From Methylococcaceae bacterium (GTDB taxonomy: Bacteria > Pseudomonadota > Gammaproteobacteria > Methylococcales > Methylomonadaceae): a stretch of 54,255 bases of DNA. The stretch covers positions 1 through 54,255 of the forward strand of contig SPJS01000110.1 of the NCBI GenBank assembly GCA_006844705.1, given 5' to 3'. Under the pieces are notes generated by a model. The model searched no databases, was not told the DNA's origin, and saw only the letters and a program-made list of their open reading frames with translations. The position numbers and the translations under genes are program-made. Positions 26,110-36,137 of this stretch are shown here, piece after piece; the stretch's first letter is position 1, and each line of letters opens with the position of its first letter.

Positions 26110-28677
26110 TTGCAGAATCAAAGCCAGACCAGCCGCCCCAAAGCCACGCAACATTACGCCACCCGCCTGGGCAGCTATGATGAAATGCTTAGCGAGGCCA
26201 ATAAAATACTGCCACACTGGCAACATTTTATTCATGCGCTGGAAAATATGGGCACCCAGGAAATGGAAACCCGCCATCGCGAGGCACAACGCTTACTGCA
26301 TGAAAACGGCGTCACCTACACTGTCTACAATGATGCCACCTCTACTACCCGTCCCTGGCAACTGGATCCGATTCCCCTTCTGCTCAGCGCCAGCGAATGG
26401 CAAAACATCGAGGCCGGCCTGCAGCAACGTGCACACATACTCAATCTGTTACTGCACGACCTATATGGCAAACAGCAAACTATAAAGAACGGCATTCTGC
26501 CAGCAGAATTAATCTTTGCCCATCGGGATTTTTTATTGCCCTGCATGGATAGCCTGCCGGAAAAACAACAGCTGATCGTGTATGCCGCCAACCTGGCACG
26601 CGGCACCAATGGCAATATCTGGGTACTGAATGATCATACCCAGGCGCCTTCAGGCATTGGCTACAGCCTGGAAAACCGCAGTGTCATCGGGCAAGTCATG
26701 CACGATCTGTTTACTGATGCCAAAGTCATGCGCACCACGCATTTTTTTAATGCGCTGCAGGAAGCGCTCATCCAAAGCGCACCTCATAATCAGGATGACC
26801 CACATATTGCCGTACTCACCCCCGGACCGCTTAACGAAACTTATTTTGAACACGCCTATCTGGCATCACAACTCGGTTTCAGTCTGGCGCAGGGCGATGA
26901 TCTCACCATGCGCGATAATAAAATCTGGCTACGCACGCTGGAAGGTCTGCAGCCGGTAGACGTGATATTGCGGCGTATTGATGACAGCTATAGTGACCCG
27001 CTGGAACTACGCGCCGACTCACAACTGGGCGTTGCCGGTTTGCTGCAGGCAGCCCGTCACAAACAGGTCAGCATTGCCAATCCGCTGGGCAGTAGCATTC
27101 TTGAAAACTCGGGTATTCTGGCTTTTCTTCCCAATCTGTGTCGCTATTTTTTAAACGAAAACCTGCGCCTGCCATCAATTGCCACTTGGTGGTGCGGGCA
27201 ACCGAAAGAACGCGATTTTGTGATCAGCAATCTGGATAAAATGGTGATTAAATCGATCAACCGGAGTTTTCAGACCCCGTCAATGTTCGGCGATCAGCTT
27301 AATAATCAGCAACGTGACCAGTTAATCCGTGCCATCAAGGCCCGACCCTATACCTTTATTGGCCAGGAAAGAGTCACTTTTTCGACTGCACCGACCTTGA
27401 TCAATGGCAAAATTAAGGCCAGAAATGCCGTAATACGCTGCTTTGCCGTCTACAATGACGATGCTTATACCTTCATGCCCGGCGGGCTGACCCGTGTCTC
27501 TCTGGATAAAGATCAGTTCAATGTATCCAACCAATCGGGTGCCGTCAGTAAAGATACCTGGGTGTTGGCGGATAATGACGAAGTGCTGAGAACGCCACCG
27601 GTATTTTTAAAAACCAACGACCAGCAGATAACGGCCATTTCCGAGCCACTTTCCAGTCGCGCCGCTGATAATTTGTTTTGGGTGGGCCGCCATTATGAGC
27701 GTATCATCAGCAGTACCCGCTTGTTCCGTACCATTCTGTTTAAACAAGCCAATCTAATGTCAGGTTATGAGCACGACAATAGTGAATGTCTGCTGATTCT
27801 GTTGCGTTCACTTACCCATCTTACGGTCAGCTATCCTGGATTTATTGGCAAGTCGATGGAACACAGCAATGAACATTATCAGGAAATGATGTCGCTGTTT
27901 AAAGATCAACAACGCCACGGCACGTTGGCTAATAATATTCATGCTTTTTTTCAGACTGCCTTCAATATTCGTGATTTATGGTCACAGGACACCTGGCGCT
28001 GCATAGACGGCATACATACCTATTGGCAGACTCAGGTCATTAATACCCCACAACAACCCCACCCGGCTCATCATCTGCCCGAGCTCAGTACTCGACTGGC
28101 TGCGTTCAGCGGATTAACGGCAGAGAGCATGACGCGTGAATCCGGCTGGTTATTACTGCAATTGGGACGCCGTCTGGAAAATGCGTTATCCATTATCGCC
28201 CTGTTGCGTTCCAGTGTGGTTCAACAACGTAGCGAGACGCTGCAAAACCAGATTCTGGAAGCGGTTTTGTTAGCCACAGACAGTTCCGGCATCTACCAAC
28301 GACGCTATCGTAGCGTAACCCGTCTTCCGCTGGTGCTGGAATTATTGTTACTGGATCAGACGCATCCGCACTCTTTACTGTTTCAATTACAAAAGTTGCA
28401 ACACTATATAGAATTACTGCCTGGGCAAACCATCAAAAATCATTTACGCAAAGAGCAGTACCTGATTTTGAAAGCCAATTCAGAGCTGCAGCTGTGTCAT
28501 CTGGATCAGCTCATAGAACTCAAAGCTGAACAAGGTGTGTATGCCGCGCTGGAAACCCTGCTGGCCAATACTTCCAACCTGTTGTGGGAAATGTCAGAAG
28601 CCATTGCCCATAATTATTTCAACCACATCACCGAAACCCACCAGCTGTCTCCCACCTCGCGCGAGCCAACATTGTGA
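26110..28677 (+). CDS. Circularly permuted ATP-grasp and alpha-E fusion protein
   Basis: 855 residues combining two proteins that are often separate. The first part (about 1-510) is a circularly permuted ATP-grasp ligase-like domain, recognised from the YDEML...PHW opening, the RGTNGNIWVLNDHTQAPSG region and the LARG/DDSYSDPLELR segments; such domains probably form amide bonds using ATP. The second part begins at about 515 with LSSRAADNLFWVGRHYER, the standard alpha-E start, and is all-helical to the end. The start codon is TTG at 26110 (no ATG upstream before a stop; no strong ribosome site); an ATG at 26185 would remove residues the family normally keeps. Its stop overlaps the GTG of the next gene by 4 nt, so translation is coupled. 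Confidence 0.9.
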   Translation: MQNQSQTSRPKATQHYATRLGSYDEMLSEANKILPHWQHFIHALENMGTQEMETRHREAQRLLHENGVTYTVYNDATSTTRPWQLDPIPLLLSASEWQNIEAGLQQRAHILNLLLHDLYGKQQTIKNGILPAELIFAHRDFLLPCMDSLPEKQQLIVYAANLARGTNGNIWVLNDHTQAPSGIGYSLENRSVIGQVMHDLFTDAKVMRTTHFFNALQEALIQSAPHNQDDPHIAVLTPGPLNETYFEHAYLASQLGFSLAQGDDLTMRDNKIWLRTLEGLQPVDVILRRIDDSYSDPLELRADSQLGVAGLLQAARHKQVSIANPLGSSILENSGILAFLPNLCRYFLNENLRLPSIATWWCGQPKERDFVISNLDKMVIKSINRSFQTPSMFGDQLNNQQRDQLIRAIKARPYTFIGQERVTFSTAPTLINGKIKARNAVIRCFAVYNDDAYTFMPGGLTRVSLDKDQFNVSNQSGAVSKDTWVLADNDEVLRTPPVFLKTNDQQITAISEPLSSRAADNLFWVGRHYERIISSTRLFRTILFKQANLMSGYEHDNSECLLILLRSLTHLTVSYPGFIGKSMEHSNEHYQEMMSLFKDQQRHGTLANNIHAFFQTAFNIRDLWSQDTWRCIDGIHTYWQTQVINTPQQPHPAHHLPELSTRLAAFSGLTAESMTRESGWLLLQLGRRLENALSIIALLRSSVVQQRSETLQNQILEAVLLATDSSGIYQRRYRSVTRLPLVLELLLLDQTHPHSLLFQLQKLQHYIELLPGQTIKNHLRKEQYLILKANSELQLCHLDQLIELKAEQGVYAALETLLANTSNLLWEMSEAIAHNYFNHITETHQLSPTSREPTL

Positions 28678-29567
28678 AATACAAAATCACCCACACTACC
28701 CAATATCAATACAGCCAGGCTGTCAGCGTGTGTCACAGCGAAGCCCGACTGCTGCCGCGAAGTTTTAACGGCCAGCAATGCCTGAGCAGCAAACTGGAGA
28801 TTACGCCACAAGCGGCCAATCTACAGGAACGACTGGATTTTTTTGGCAACCGGATTGTATTTTTTGAATTGCAGCAAGCCCATGAGCAACTCACGGTCAC
28901 CGCTCACAGTGAAGTAGACGTGGCAGACAGCAGTAAACAAATCAGCATGCCGCTGCAGGACAGCTGGGAAAACCTGGCAACCCGCCTGCATGACCCACTT
29001 AACCCGGCCACGTCCAACGTTGATGACTTCCTGCAATTACACCTGCTCAGCCTGCATTCCGAGATGATCCCGAATCTTCCGGAAATCCGTGATTATGCCG
29101 CAGCTTCTTTTCAGACCGGCTGGTCAGTGATCAATGTCGCCGAAGACCTCACCCGGCGCATCTACCAGGATTTCAGTTACGACCCCAGCTTTACTACCAT
29201 TACCACCCCGCTGGCCAGGGTATTTGCCCACAAGCGCGGCGTATGCCAGGACTTTGCCCATCTTGCCATTGCCTGTCTGCGCAGCGTTGGCCTGCCCGCC
29301 CGCTACGTCAGCGGTTATATCGAAACCACGCCCCCTCCAGGCCAAATCAAACTGGCCGGCAGCGATGCCTCACACGCCTGGTTTTCAGTGTTTCAACCTG
29401 AACAGGGATGGCAGGATTTTGACCCTACCAACAACTGCGCCACCGGCGAACAGCATATTACATTAGCCTGGGGACGCGATTATCATGATATTGCGCCATT
29501 CAAGGGCTTGGCGCGAGGCGGCAACCAACATCAGGTGAGTGTTGCTGTGGATGTGCGCAGGACTTAA
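28674..29567 (+). CDS. Transglutaminase-like cysteine protease (Anbu-associated)
   Basis: 297 residues, the normal length of the short family member. The N-terminal beta domain (about 1-90) is followed by a transglutaminase core with Cys (RGVCQDFAHL, about 193), His (DASHAWFSVF, about 234) and Asp (WQDFDPTNN, about 249). It probably cleaves or crosslinks a peptide; the substrate is unknown. Start is GTG overlapping the TGA of the ATP-grasp/alpha-E gene. The combination with ATP-grasp, alpha-E and a downstream Anbu peptidase is the known association of this family. The two transglutaminases in the cluster differ strongly outside the core. Confidence 0.9.
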   Translation: MKYKITHTTQYQYSQAVSVCHSEARLLPRSFNGQQCLSSKLEITPQAANLQERLDFFGNRIVFFELQQAHEQLTVTAHSEVDVADSSKQISMPLQDSWENLATRLHDPLNPATSNVDDFLQLHLLSLHSEMIPNLPEIRDYAAASFQTGWSVINVAEDLTRRIYQDFSYDPSFTTITTPLARVFAHKRGVCQDFAHLAIACLRSVGLPARYVSGYIETTPPPGQIKLAGSDASHAWFSVFQPEQGWQDFDPTNNCATGEQHITLAWGRDYHDIAPFKGLARGGNQHQVSVAVDVRRT

Positions 29568-29568
29568 A

Positions 29569-29599
29569 CCTGAATCCGTGATGTCAATGCGGATTCAGG
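29569..29599 (+). terminator. Hairpin after the transglutaminase gene
   Basis: Perfect 10-bp stem CCTGAATCCG/CGGATTCAGG with an 11-nt loop directly after the stop codon. It is followed by A-rich, not T-rich, sequence, so it may mark the 3' end or protect the mRNA instead of acting as a classical terminator. Confidence 0.45.
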
Positions 29600-29647
29600 T
29601 GACCGTAAAAAAAATTAATGTGCAAAATGTGATATCTAACAAAAATA

Positions 29648-29681
29648 AATATTGATAATCATTCTCATTTAGATCTATACT
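29648..29681 (+). promoter_or_regulatory. Fur box and sigma-70 promoter of bfd
   Basis: The 19-bp stretch at 29648-29666 matches the Fur consensus at 16 of 19 positions. It overlaps the -35 TTGATA (29652-29657), which is 18 nt from the -10 TATACT (29676-29681). Iron-replete Fur should block transcription. Confidence 0.8.
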
Positions 29682-29706
29682 ATGCCCATCTATTTTGGAG
29701 ATTGTG

Positions 29707-29901
29707 ATGATCATTTGTGTTTGCCATAGGGTATCTGATAAACAAATTAAAGTGGCTGCTGAGCAAGGGGCTACATCTTTGCGTGAGCTGCGTAATCACT
29801 GTACCTTCGGCAGCCAATGTGGTCAGTGCTGCTCTCACGCCAGAGAACTGCTTAAAGAATGCCATTCAGAACCGGTTTTTTTGGAAGCAAAAATCGCCTG
29901 A
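29707..29901 (+). CDS. bfd: Bacterioferritin-associated ferredoxin
   Basis: Small [2Fe-2S] protein that reduces the ferric core of bacterioferritin to release stored iron. 64 residues from the ATG with GGAG 6 nt upstream (an open TTG four codons earlier lacks a site). The four cluster ligands are Cys4, Cys6, Cys38 and Cys41 (CVC and CGQC), with the usual spacing. A Fur box overlaps its promoter, which fits induction under iron starvation. No bacterioferritin gene is next to it; its position inside the Anbu-associated cluster is probably coincidental because it has its own promoter. Confidence 0.95.
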   Translation: MIICVCHRVSDKQIKVAAEQGATSLRELRNHCTFGSQCGQCCSHARELLKECHSEPVFLEAKIA

Positions 29902-30279
29902 TCAGCTGAATCAGACTTCTATTCCTCCCCCTATTATCCGAGGTTGCACGCTGCATGGCTCTTTAGCATCTTGCTAAACCGTTTTCACCCACTGACTTAC
30001 CCAGCTCTTCCCTTTTCTTGATAGACTAACCTTTCAGGTAGTATCCTCATCTGTCTTATACGGACCTGCAAACACAGATTTTCCGGGATTTTCCCATCCC
30101 ATGACAAAATCATCCAAAAACATCAAACCCAAAACGCTATACAATCTAAAAAAACCGTGTAGAATTTTTCTTAGCATTCCCTTAATTGAAAAAATACACT
30201 AATTTATTATTTAATTATTGTGACTCGACATATTTTCCAAAAAAGGTATCCTTAAGCACTTTTTTCATTTCTTCAGATC
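29902..30279 (+). other. bfd-Anbu intergenic region
   Basis: 378 bp. A weak 5-bp CTGAT/ATCAG hairpin lies at the bfd stop, without a T-run. The last 100 bp are AT-rich and should hold the Anbu promoter, but I cannot assign hexamers with confidence. No gene seen. Confidence 0.4.
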
Positions 30280-31035
30280 ATGACTTATTGTATTGCAGCG
30301 ACTTTAGAAGAAGGACTTGTCCTGGTGTCGGACTCACGTACAAATGCGGGCGTTGACAACGTCAGCAGTTACGGCAAAATGCATGCATTTGATACGGTGC
30401 CTGATCGCAAACTGGTGTTATTAAGTGCAGGCAACCTGGCAACCACCCAAGCCGTACTGGAACAATTGCACCGGGATAAACAAAAAGAAGCCGATATCAA
30501 TCTGAATAATGTGGAATGCCTGTCTTCCGCAGCCGCATACCTGGGCAAGACCAGTCTGGAAAAACAACAACAACATAACAATGCCAAAGGCCAAAGCGCT
30601 TTCGACCCTTCCGCAAGCTTTATCCTGGCCGGTCAAGTAGGCGATGAAAACCCCGGTGCCTACATGGTTTACCCAGAAGGCAACAGCATTACAACTTCGC
30701 ACAACACCCCTTTCCTGCAAATTGGCGAAATCAAATACGGAAAGCCCGTTCTGGATCGCTTCATGAGCCCTGACCGCTCGCTGGATGAAGCCGCCCGATG
30801 CTGCCTGATTTCGATGGATTCCACCATTCGCAGTAATGTCAGTGTCGGCCCTCCGGTTGAGCTGCTGATTTACCGCAAAGACAGTTTCAGTCTTGCCGAA
30901 TACTATTGTTTTCAGGACGATGATAAATACATGCTCAACCTGCGTCGCATCTGGGAAGACAAATTACAAGAAGCCTTCGCCCAATTGCCAGAACTCGATA
31001 ACCGTTTTAGTAAACCATTATCGGAAAAGCTATAA
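30280..31035 (+). CDS. Anbu, proteasome-like ancestral beta-subunit peptidase
   Basis: 251 residues, usual Anbu length. After removal of Met the chain starts with the catalytic Thr (TYCIAATLEEGLVLVSDSRT), with Asp17 (SDSRTNAG) and Lys32 (YGKMHAF) in N-terminal-nucleophile positions. NAGVDN and KMHAFD are family signatures that separate Anbu from HslV. Known Anbu proteins form open helical or ring assemblies rather than closed barrels, and show little activity on standard substrates. Its genes are regularly found with the ATP-grasp, alpha-E and transglutaminase genes seen just upstream here, so it probably degrades or processes their product. No clear ribosome site; the next upstream gene of the cluster is 712 bp away across bfd. 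Confidence 0.92.
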   Translation: MTYCIAATLEEGLVLVSDSRTNAGVDNVSSYGKMHAFDTVPDRKLVLLSAGNLATTQAVLEQLHRDKQKEADINLNNVECLSSAAAYLGKTSLEKQQQHNNAKGQSAFDPSASFILAGQVGDENPGAYMVYPEGNSITTSHNTPFLQIGEIKYGKPVLDRFMSPDRSLDEAARCCLISMDSTIRSNVSVGPPVELLIYRKDSFSLAEYYCFQDDDKYMLNLRRIWEDKLQEAFAQLPELDNRFSKPLSEKL

Positions 31036-31418
31036 CTTTATCGTTTTCCCTGATCTCGCACATCAGGGAAAAGACTAACATCATCAAGCCTTCCCATACC
31101 CGGTGCAGACGCCAGACCTTTTCATGCGGAACAAATTTCCTCTCGTTTGCATTCTCTTTTTCTATTGCTCATAAAGCATGAGTAAACAATACAAATCTAC
31201 TGGCTTTTATCAAATGTTAATGTTGTCTCACAGCTTGCAGATTGAGCCGAGTAAGCAATCAACACATCAGGTAATTTATACGCAGACGTGTTAGCTGATA
31301 TAAGAAAATCACGTATGGCCTCCAGGTTTTCAAAGGCTAATACTGACATTTGTAGGAAAATTAGCTACGGCCAATAAAAAAGGCCTGTAGCGTTCACCGC
31401 TACAGGCCTTTTAAAATA
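31036..31418. other. Anbu-tRNA-Thr intergenic region
   Basis: 383 bp without a plausible gene on either strand. The right end holds the tRNA-Thr terminator (31375-31412); nothing else was recognised. Confidence 0.5.
31375..31412 (-). terminator. Terminator after tRNA-Thr
   Basis: Perfect 15-bp stem from AAAAGGCCTGTAGCG and its complement with a 5-nt loop. On the minus strand it is followed by a T-run; it would also work for plus-strand transcripts. Confidence 0.9.
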
Positions 31419-31494
31419 TGGAGCTGGTGATGGGACTCGAACCCGCGACCGGTTGATTACAAATCAACTGCTCTACCAACTGAGCTACACCAGC
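31419..31494 (-). tRNA. tRNA-Thr (TGT)
   Basis: 76 nt including encoded CCA. Acceptor stem GCTGGTG, D-arm AGCTCAGTTGGTAGAGC, anticodon loop with TGT and TTCGAGTCC T-loop are complete on the minus strand. Confidence 0.98.
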
Positions 31495-31534
31495 GTTGTT
31501 GAGCCGACTATTATACAAAATTTTTCCGTTCTGT

Positions 31535-33691
31535 CTATCGCTGGCGGCGATTTTTTTTGACGGTTTTGTGACGGCGATTGTCCTTTTGGCCTTCACCGGT
31601 ATATTTGGTTTTAAAGCGCTTGGCCGGTGGAATTTTTACTTTTGCTTTTTCTTCGTTATTTTTTGGCTGATAGCTGGGAATTAGATGATGTTTGCCGTTG
31701 CCGATGAGGTCTGAACGCCCCATGCTTTTAAGCGCATCACGCAATAACGGCCAGTTTTTCGGGTCGTGATAGCGTAGAAAGGCTTTGTGAAGACGGCGTT
31801 GTTTTATGCCCTTCGGGATAGCTATATCATCCGCGCTTCTGGAAACTTTACCCAGACTGTTTTTACCGGAATGGTACATGGCTGTCGCAATTGACATGGG
31901 AGACGGTAAAAATGCCTGTACCTGATCGGCGCGAAAGCCGTTGCGCTTGAGCCATAAAGCAAGATTAAGCATATCTTCATCAGTGGTGCCGGGGTGTGCG
32001 GCAATGAAATAAGGTATCAGGTATTGCTCTTTTCCGGCCGCTTTGGAGTATTTATCAAACATGGCTTTAAAGCGCTCATAAGTACCCATGCCCGGCTTCA
32101 TCATTTTTGACAGCGGCCCCTGCTCGGTATGTTCCGGGGCAATTTTGAGATAACCACCAACATGGTGGGTAACCAGCTCTTTTACATATTCGGGTGACTC
32201 AACCGCCAAATCATAGCGCAAACCGGAAGCGATAAGGATTTTCTTGATACCAGGCAATTTTCGCGCGCGCCGATACAGTTTGATCAACGGTGCATGATCG
32301 GTATTCAGGTTGTGACAAATGCCGGGGTAAACACAGGATAACCGGCGGCATGAGGCTTCAATCTTGGGGTCTTTACAGGCCAGCCGGTACATATTGGCGG
32401 TCGGCCCACCCAGATCGGAAATATGACCCGTGAAATTTGGCGAGGTATCGCGGATGGCTTCCACTTCTCTAATAATCGATTCTTCCGAGCGACTTTGAAT
32501 GATGCGTCCTTCATGTTCAGTAATCGAACAAAACGTGCAGCCACCAAAACATCCGCGCATGATGTTGACGGAATGCTGGATCATCTCAAACGCTGGAATA
32601 TTGGCCTTGCCATAATCTTTATGCGGCAAACGGGAATACGGCAAGTCAAACACGCCATCCATTTCAGCAGTCGTCAATGGCAGCGGCGGCGGATTTATCC
32701 ATATTTCGCGGTTGCCATGCTGCTGAATCAAGGAACGGGCATTACCGGGATTGGTTTCGCCATGCATCACGCGTGAAGCATGTGCATACAACACAGGATC
32801 ATCCTTGACTTCATCAAACGCTGGCAGCCGTATTACGGTTTGCTGACGGAGTGGATTGGGAATGGGACGATGAAATTGAATTACTTTTTCATTCGTCTCG
32901 GGTGTTTTTTGGTCATTCTGCGCTTCACAATCAGGCTGCTCCTGATAGGGGTTCGGCTGAGGGGTGACTCTTCCAGGGCGATCAATATCGCTGGAGTCCT
33001 TGATTTGCCAGCCTTGTGGAATCTGCTTGACGAAATGCACCGTCCCACGAATCCCTTTTAATTCAGATATCGCTTCGCCTTGTGCCAGACGATGGGCAAT
33101 TTCGACGACTTGCCGTTCAGCATTGCCATACACCAACAGGTCAGCTTTAGAATCCATCAAAATGGATTTTTTAACTTTATCGGACCAGTAATCATAATGT
33201 GCCATACGGCGCAGGCTGGCTTCAATCCCGCCAATGATCACCGGTACATTTTTATAGGCTTCACGGCAGCGATGAGAATAGACATTGACCGCTCGATCAG
33301 GCCGTTTGCCCGCCGCGCCATCAGGGGTGTAGGCATCGTTTGAACGAATTTTTCTGTCCGAGGTATAGCGGTTAACCATGGAATCCATGTTGCCGCCCGT
33401 TACACCAAAAAACAAGTTGGGTTTGCCCAGCTGTCTAAAATCATCCGCGCTTTGCCAGTCGGGCTGGGAAATGATTCCGACGCGAAACCCCTGTGCTTCC
33501 AGCACCCGGCCGATGACCGCCATACCAAAACTCGGATGATCAACATACGCATCCCCGGTGACCAGGATAATATCACAGGCATCCCACCCCAAAGCCTGCA
33601 TTTCATCAAAACTCATCGGTAATAACGGCGCGCTGCCAAAGCGTTCCGCCCAGAATTTTTTATAGCTGAATATTGTTTTTGCCTGTTGCAT
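31535..33691 (-). CDS. ygiQ: YgiQ family radical SAM protein
   Basis: 718 residues, normal for the UPF0313/YgiQ family. An N-terminal B12-binding-like region (about 40-200, [13 protein letters not shown]) is followed by a radical SAM core with the cluster motif CFGGCTFC ([16 protein letters not shown], about 380-395) and a C-terminal part ending in a very basic tail (KKNRRQR). Substrate unknown; proposals in the literature concern RNA or protein modification. The ATG directly follows the stop of the spermidine-synthase-like gene without a spacer and lacks its own ribosome site, so translation is likely coupled. tRNA-Thr lies 40 bp downstream in the same direction. Confidence 0.93.
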   Translation of the reverse strand: MQQAKTIFSYKKFWAERFGSAPLLPMSFDEMQALGWDACDIILVTGDAYVDHPSFGMAVIGRVLEAQGFRVGIISQPDWQSADDFRQLGKPNLFFGVTGGNMDSMVNRYTSDRKIRSNDAYTPDGAAGKRPDRAVNVYSHRCREAYKNVPVIIGGIEASLRRMAHYDYWSDKVKKSILMDSKADLLVYGNAERQVVEIAHRLAQGEAISELKGIRGTVHFVKQIPQGWQIKDSSDIDRPGRVTPQPNPYQEQPDCEAQNDQKTPETNEKVIQFHRPIPNPLRQQTVIRLPAFDEVKDDPVLYAHASRVMHGETNPGNARSLIQQHGNREIWINPPPLPLTTAEMDGVFDLPYSRLPHKDYGKANIPAFEMIQHSVNIMRGCFGGCTFCSITEHEGRIIQSRSEESIIREVEAIRDTSPNFTGHISDLGGPTANMYRLACKDPKIEASCRRLSCVYPGICHNLNTDHAPLIKLYRRARKLPGIKKILIASGLRYDLAVESPEYVKELVTHHVGGYLKIAPEHTEQGPLSKMMKPGMGTYERFKAMFDKYSKAAGKEQYLIPYFIAAHPGTTDEDMLNLALWLKRNGFRADQVQAFLPSPMSIATAMYHSGKNSLGKVSRSADDIAIPKGIKQRRLHKAFLRYHDPKNWPLLRDALKSMGRSDLIGNGKHHLIPSYQPKNNEEKAKVKIPPAKRFKTKYTGEGQKDNRRHKTVKKNRRQR

Positions 33692-34492
33692 TTACGTTAA
33701 TACCTTCTTGATTACTTTGGCGTTATTGCGCTTTAAATCCTGCACGAAATCAGAAAACTCGATGCCATATTCTGTCTCCAGCCTGCGTGCGCGTTGTTGC
33801 AGTTGCTTCATGCTTGGAAAAGGAAACCGGTCAGCAAAGGCAAACCCGATAATATTGCCCCGCCTTCTCACTGGCAGATACAGGGACTGCCAGTCAAATA
33901 CCCGGCCCAGGTTCCAGGCGACCTGGTGAAATTGTTCCTTGTTTGTTCCCCACAAATTAATCGCCAGCAAGCCGTCATCCTTTAATAACGTCTGACAGCC
34001 ATCAAAGAAATGTTCATTGGCCACCTTGGGCTCCATGCCTTCATGATCAAACGCATCCACCATGACGATATCATAGCGCTGCGCACTGATCTTGCTGGCC
34101 TGAGCAACGTAATCCGCGCCACAGCCAATTTTGATTTTAATTCTGGCATCCAGCGGCAGACCAAAATGACTGCGTGCAATTTTGACCACACTGCGCCTGA
34201 ATTCAACGACTTGAATTTTGCAATCAATAAACGTATGCAACAGATAACGGGCAATGGTACCGCCACCCAGCCCTATCATCAGGATATTGACCGGTTTTTC
34301 CTTAAACAGTAAAAATGCCATCATGGTGCGCGCGTATAATGAATACAGTCTATCCGGCTCTGACAACAACATTGAACTTTGCCGCGAGGCTGAACCAAAA
34401 TGCAATGCTCTGACGCCATCACTATCGACTATTTCTATGATACCCTCTTCATCATGTGCCTGATACACCAGTCGGCCGTCGTATTTTTGCAT
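33692..34492 (-). CDS. Spermidine-synthase-like methyltransferase-fold protein
   Basis: 266 residues. A short beta domain (about 1-55) precedes a Rossmann fold with the SAM/dcSAM-binding loop MIGLGGGTIARYLL (about 100), acidic residue in VVEFRR and VMVDAFDHEG (about 165) in the position of the catalytic aspartate of spermidine synthases. Several polyamine-site residues are not obvious, so it may be a SpeE-like protein with another substrate. The start was moved 30 codons in from the longest frame because AAGGA lies 6 nt before this ATG and the longer form would overlap the divergent MATE gene. Coupled with ygiQ downstream. Confidence 0.8.
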   Translation of the reverse strand: MQKYDGRLVYQAHDEEGIIEIVDSDGVRALHFGSASRQSSMLLSEPDRLYSLYARTMMAFLLFKEKPVNILMIGLGGGTIARYLLHTFIDCKIQVVEFRRSVVKIARSHFGLPLDARIKIKIGCGADYVAQASKISAQRYDIVMVDAFDHEGMEPKVANEHFFDGCQTLLKDDGLLAINLWGTNKEQFHQVAWNLGRVFDWQSLYLPVRRRGNIIGFAFADRFPFPSMKQLQQRARRLETEYGIEFSDFVQDLKRNNAKVIKKVLT

Positions 34493-34580
34493 TAATTCCT
34501 TTGAATCTATTCTTATAAAAAAACCTTTTATTATCGCTGAATGTTTGGTAAATGTCTTGTTTGTTGACCACTGATTCATC

Positions 34581-35867
34581 ATGAATCTTAATCGTCAGAT
34601 TCTCGGCCTGGCCGTACCGATGATTATTTCCAATATATCCACACCCTTACTGGGGCTGGTGGATACCGCTGTCATGGGGCATCTTGATTCAGCGCAATAT
34701 CTGGCAGCCGTGGCCTTAAGCGGCATCATCTTCAGTTTTTTGTACTGGGGGGTGGGTTTTCTGCGTATGGGGACTACGGGCCTTGCGGCGCAATCTTTCG
34801 GCAGACGGAAATTCAGTGAGCTTAAAGCCGTTTTTCTACGCGCGATCATATTGTCCTGCATCATCTCACTGCTGTTCTTGCTGCTTCAGCAATTTATCGT
34901 CGGCATCGCATTCAGTTTATTGCAATCTCAGGAGAATATTGAGCAATTGGCCCGTCAATATTTCGATATCCGCATCTGGAGCGCCCCGGCAACGCTAGGC
35001 ATGTATGTCATCACAGGCTGGTTAATTGGTATGCAACGGGTTAAAGCTGCTCTGCTTATGGTGCTGGCAACCAATCTCAGCAATATCGTGCTGGATATTT
35101 ATTTTGTTTATTTTCTGCACCTGCAGATTCGGGGGGTCGCGCTGGCATCTGTTTATGCTGAATATGCCGGTCTGGTTATCGGTATGATACTGTTGATTAG
35201 ACATTGGCGCTTGTTTGATGTGCACCTATGCTGGCAACGCGTACTGAACCGAAAACAATTCCGCTCGTTGCTGGTCATCAATATCAATATCTTTATACGA
35301 ACCTGGTGTCTTATTTTTGCATTCGGCTTTTTCACGGCCAAAGGCGCACGGTTAGGGGAAATTACCCTGGCAGCGAATGCTGTATTGTTGAATTTTCAGA
35401 CCTTTATGGCTTATGCACTAGACGGTTTTGCACATGCGGCTGAAGCTCTGGTGGGAAAATCAACGGGTGAAAAACAAATCAGGTTATTACGCCGCCAGGT
35501 TCGCTCTTGTGGCCTGTGGTCATCCATCGTGGCCATGCTGTTTGCTTTGGTGTATTTATGGTTTGGAAAACACATCATTTTTATGCTGACCGATTTGCAC
35601 GACGTGCGTCAGCTAGCCCTCCTCTATCTGCCCTGGTCGGTAATCATGCCGTTAATTGCGTTCCCCTGCTATTTATTTGACGGTGTGTTTATTGGCGCAA
35701 TGCACTCCAAACAAATGCGTAATTCCATGATCTTTTCGCTGGCCGTTTATCTCGGGTGCTGGTATTACACGCAACCGTTAATGAATCACGGACTGTGGCT
35801 GAGCATGATAAGTTTTATGCTCGCCAGAAGCATCAGTATGGCAATCATTTACAGAAAAACGCTTTGA
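34581..35867 (+). CDS. MATE family efflux transporter (DinF-like)
   Basis: 428-residue cytoplasmic-membrane exporter with about 12 helices in two MatE repeats. The opening MNLNRQILGLAVPMIISNISTP, followed by GLVDTAVMGHL (about 24-34), is characteristic of the DinF/NorM superfamily; TTGLAAQSFGRR (about 65-76) is the conserved loop after helix 2. Substrate cannot be read from the sequence (cationic drugs or oxidised lipids/bile-type compounds in relatives). Expressed divergently from the spermidine-synthase-like gene; the 88 bp between them must hold both promoters. No lexA box was recognised there. Confidence 0.9.
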   Translation: MNLNRQILGLAVPMIISNISTPLLGLVDTAVMGHLDSAQYLAAVALSGIIFSFLYWGVGFLRMGTTGLAAQSFGRRKFSELKAVFLRAIILSCIISLLFLLLQQFIVGIAFSLLQSQENIEQLARQYFDIRIWSAPATLGMYVITGWLIGMQRVKAALLMVLATNLSNIVLDIYFVYFLHLQIRGVALASVYAEYAGLVIGMILLIRHWRLFDVHLCWQRVLNRKQFRSLLVININIFIRTWCLIFAFGFFTAKGARLGEITLAANAVLLNFQTFMAYALDGFAHAAEALVGKSTGEKQIRLLRRQVRSCGLWSSIVAMLFALVYLWFGKHIIFMLTDLHDVRQLALLYLPWSVIMPLIAFPCYLFDGVFIGAMHSKQMRNSMIFSLAVYLGCWYYTQPLMNHGLWLSMISFMLARSISMAIIYRKTL

Positions 35868-36137
35868 AACGGGAACAATTAGAGCTGTTTCTAACCTGAT
35901 CGTAACTATTTTTTTCAAAGAATGCATAATTCCTCAAAGTATCAGTTATCTTTAAGATAAGCTCAAGAAAGATTATGGTATATATAAACTGAACTTGGCC
36001 ATTAGGACAAATAGCACGGGTGTCAACACACAATACTCCCATGTCGGCGATACTCACCCATTACTCACTGAAAAATACTGCGTCATTTATCATGAACAGC
36101 TACAACTTGATATTTAAAATGGGTAACAAGGTTGCTC

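Noticed and set aside
34493..34582. Upstream extension of the spermidine-synthase-like gene
   Set aside because: It overlaps the MATE start codon, while AAGGA lies 6 nt before the inner ATG.
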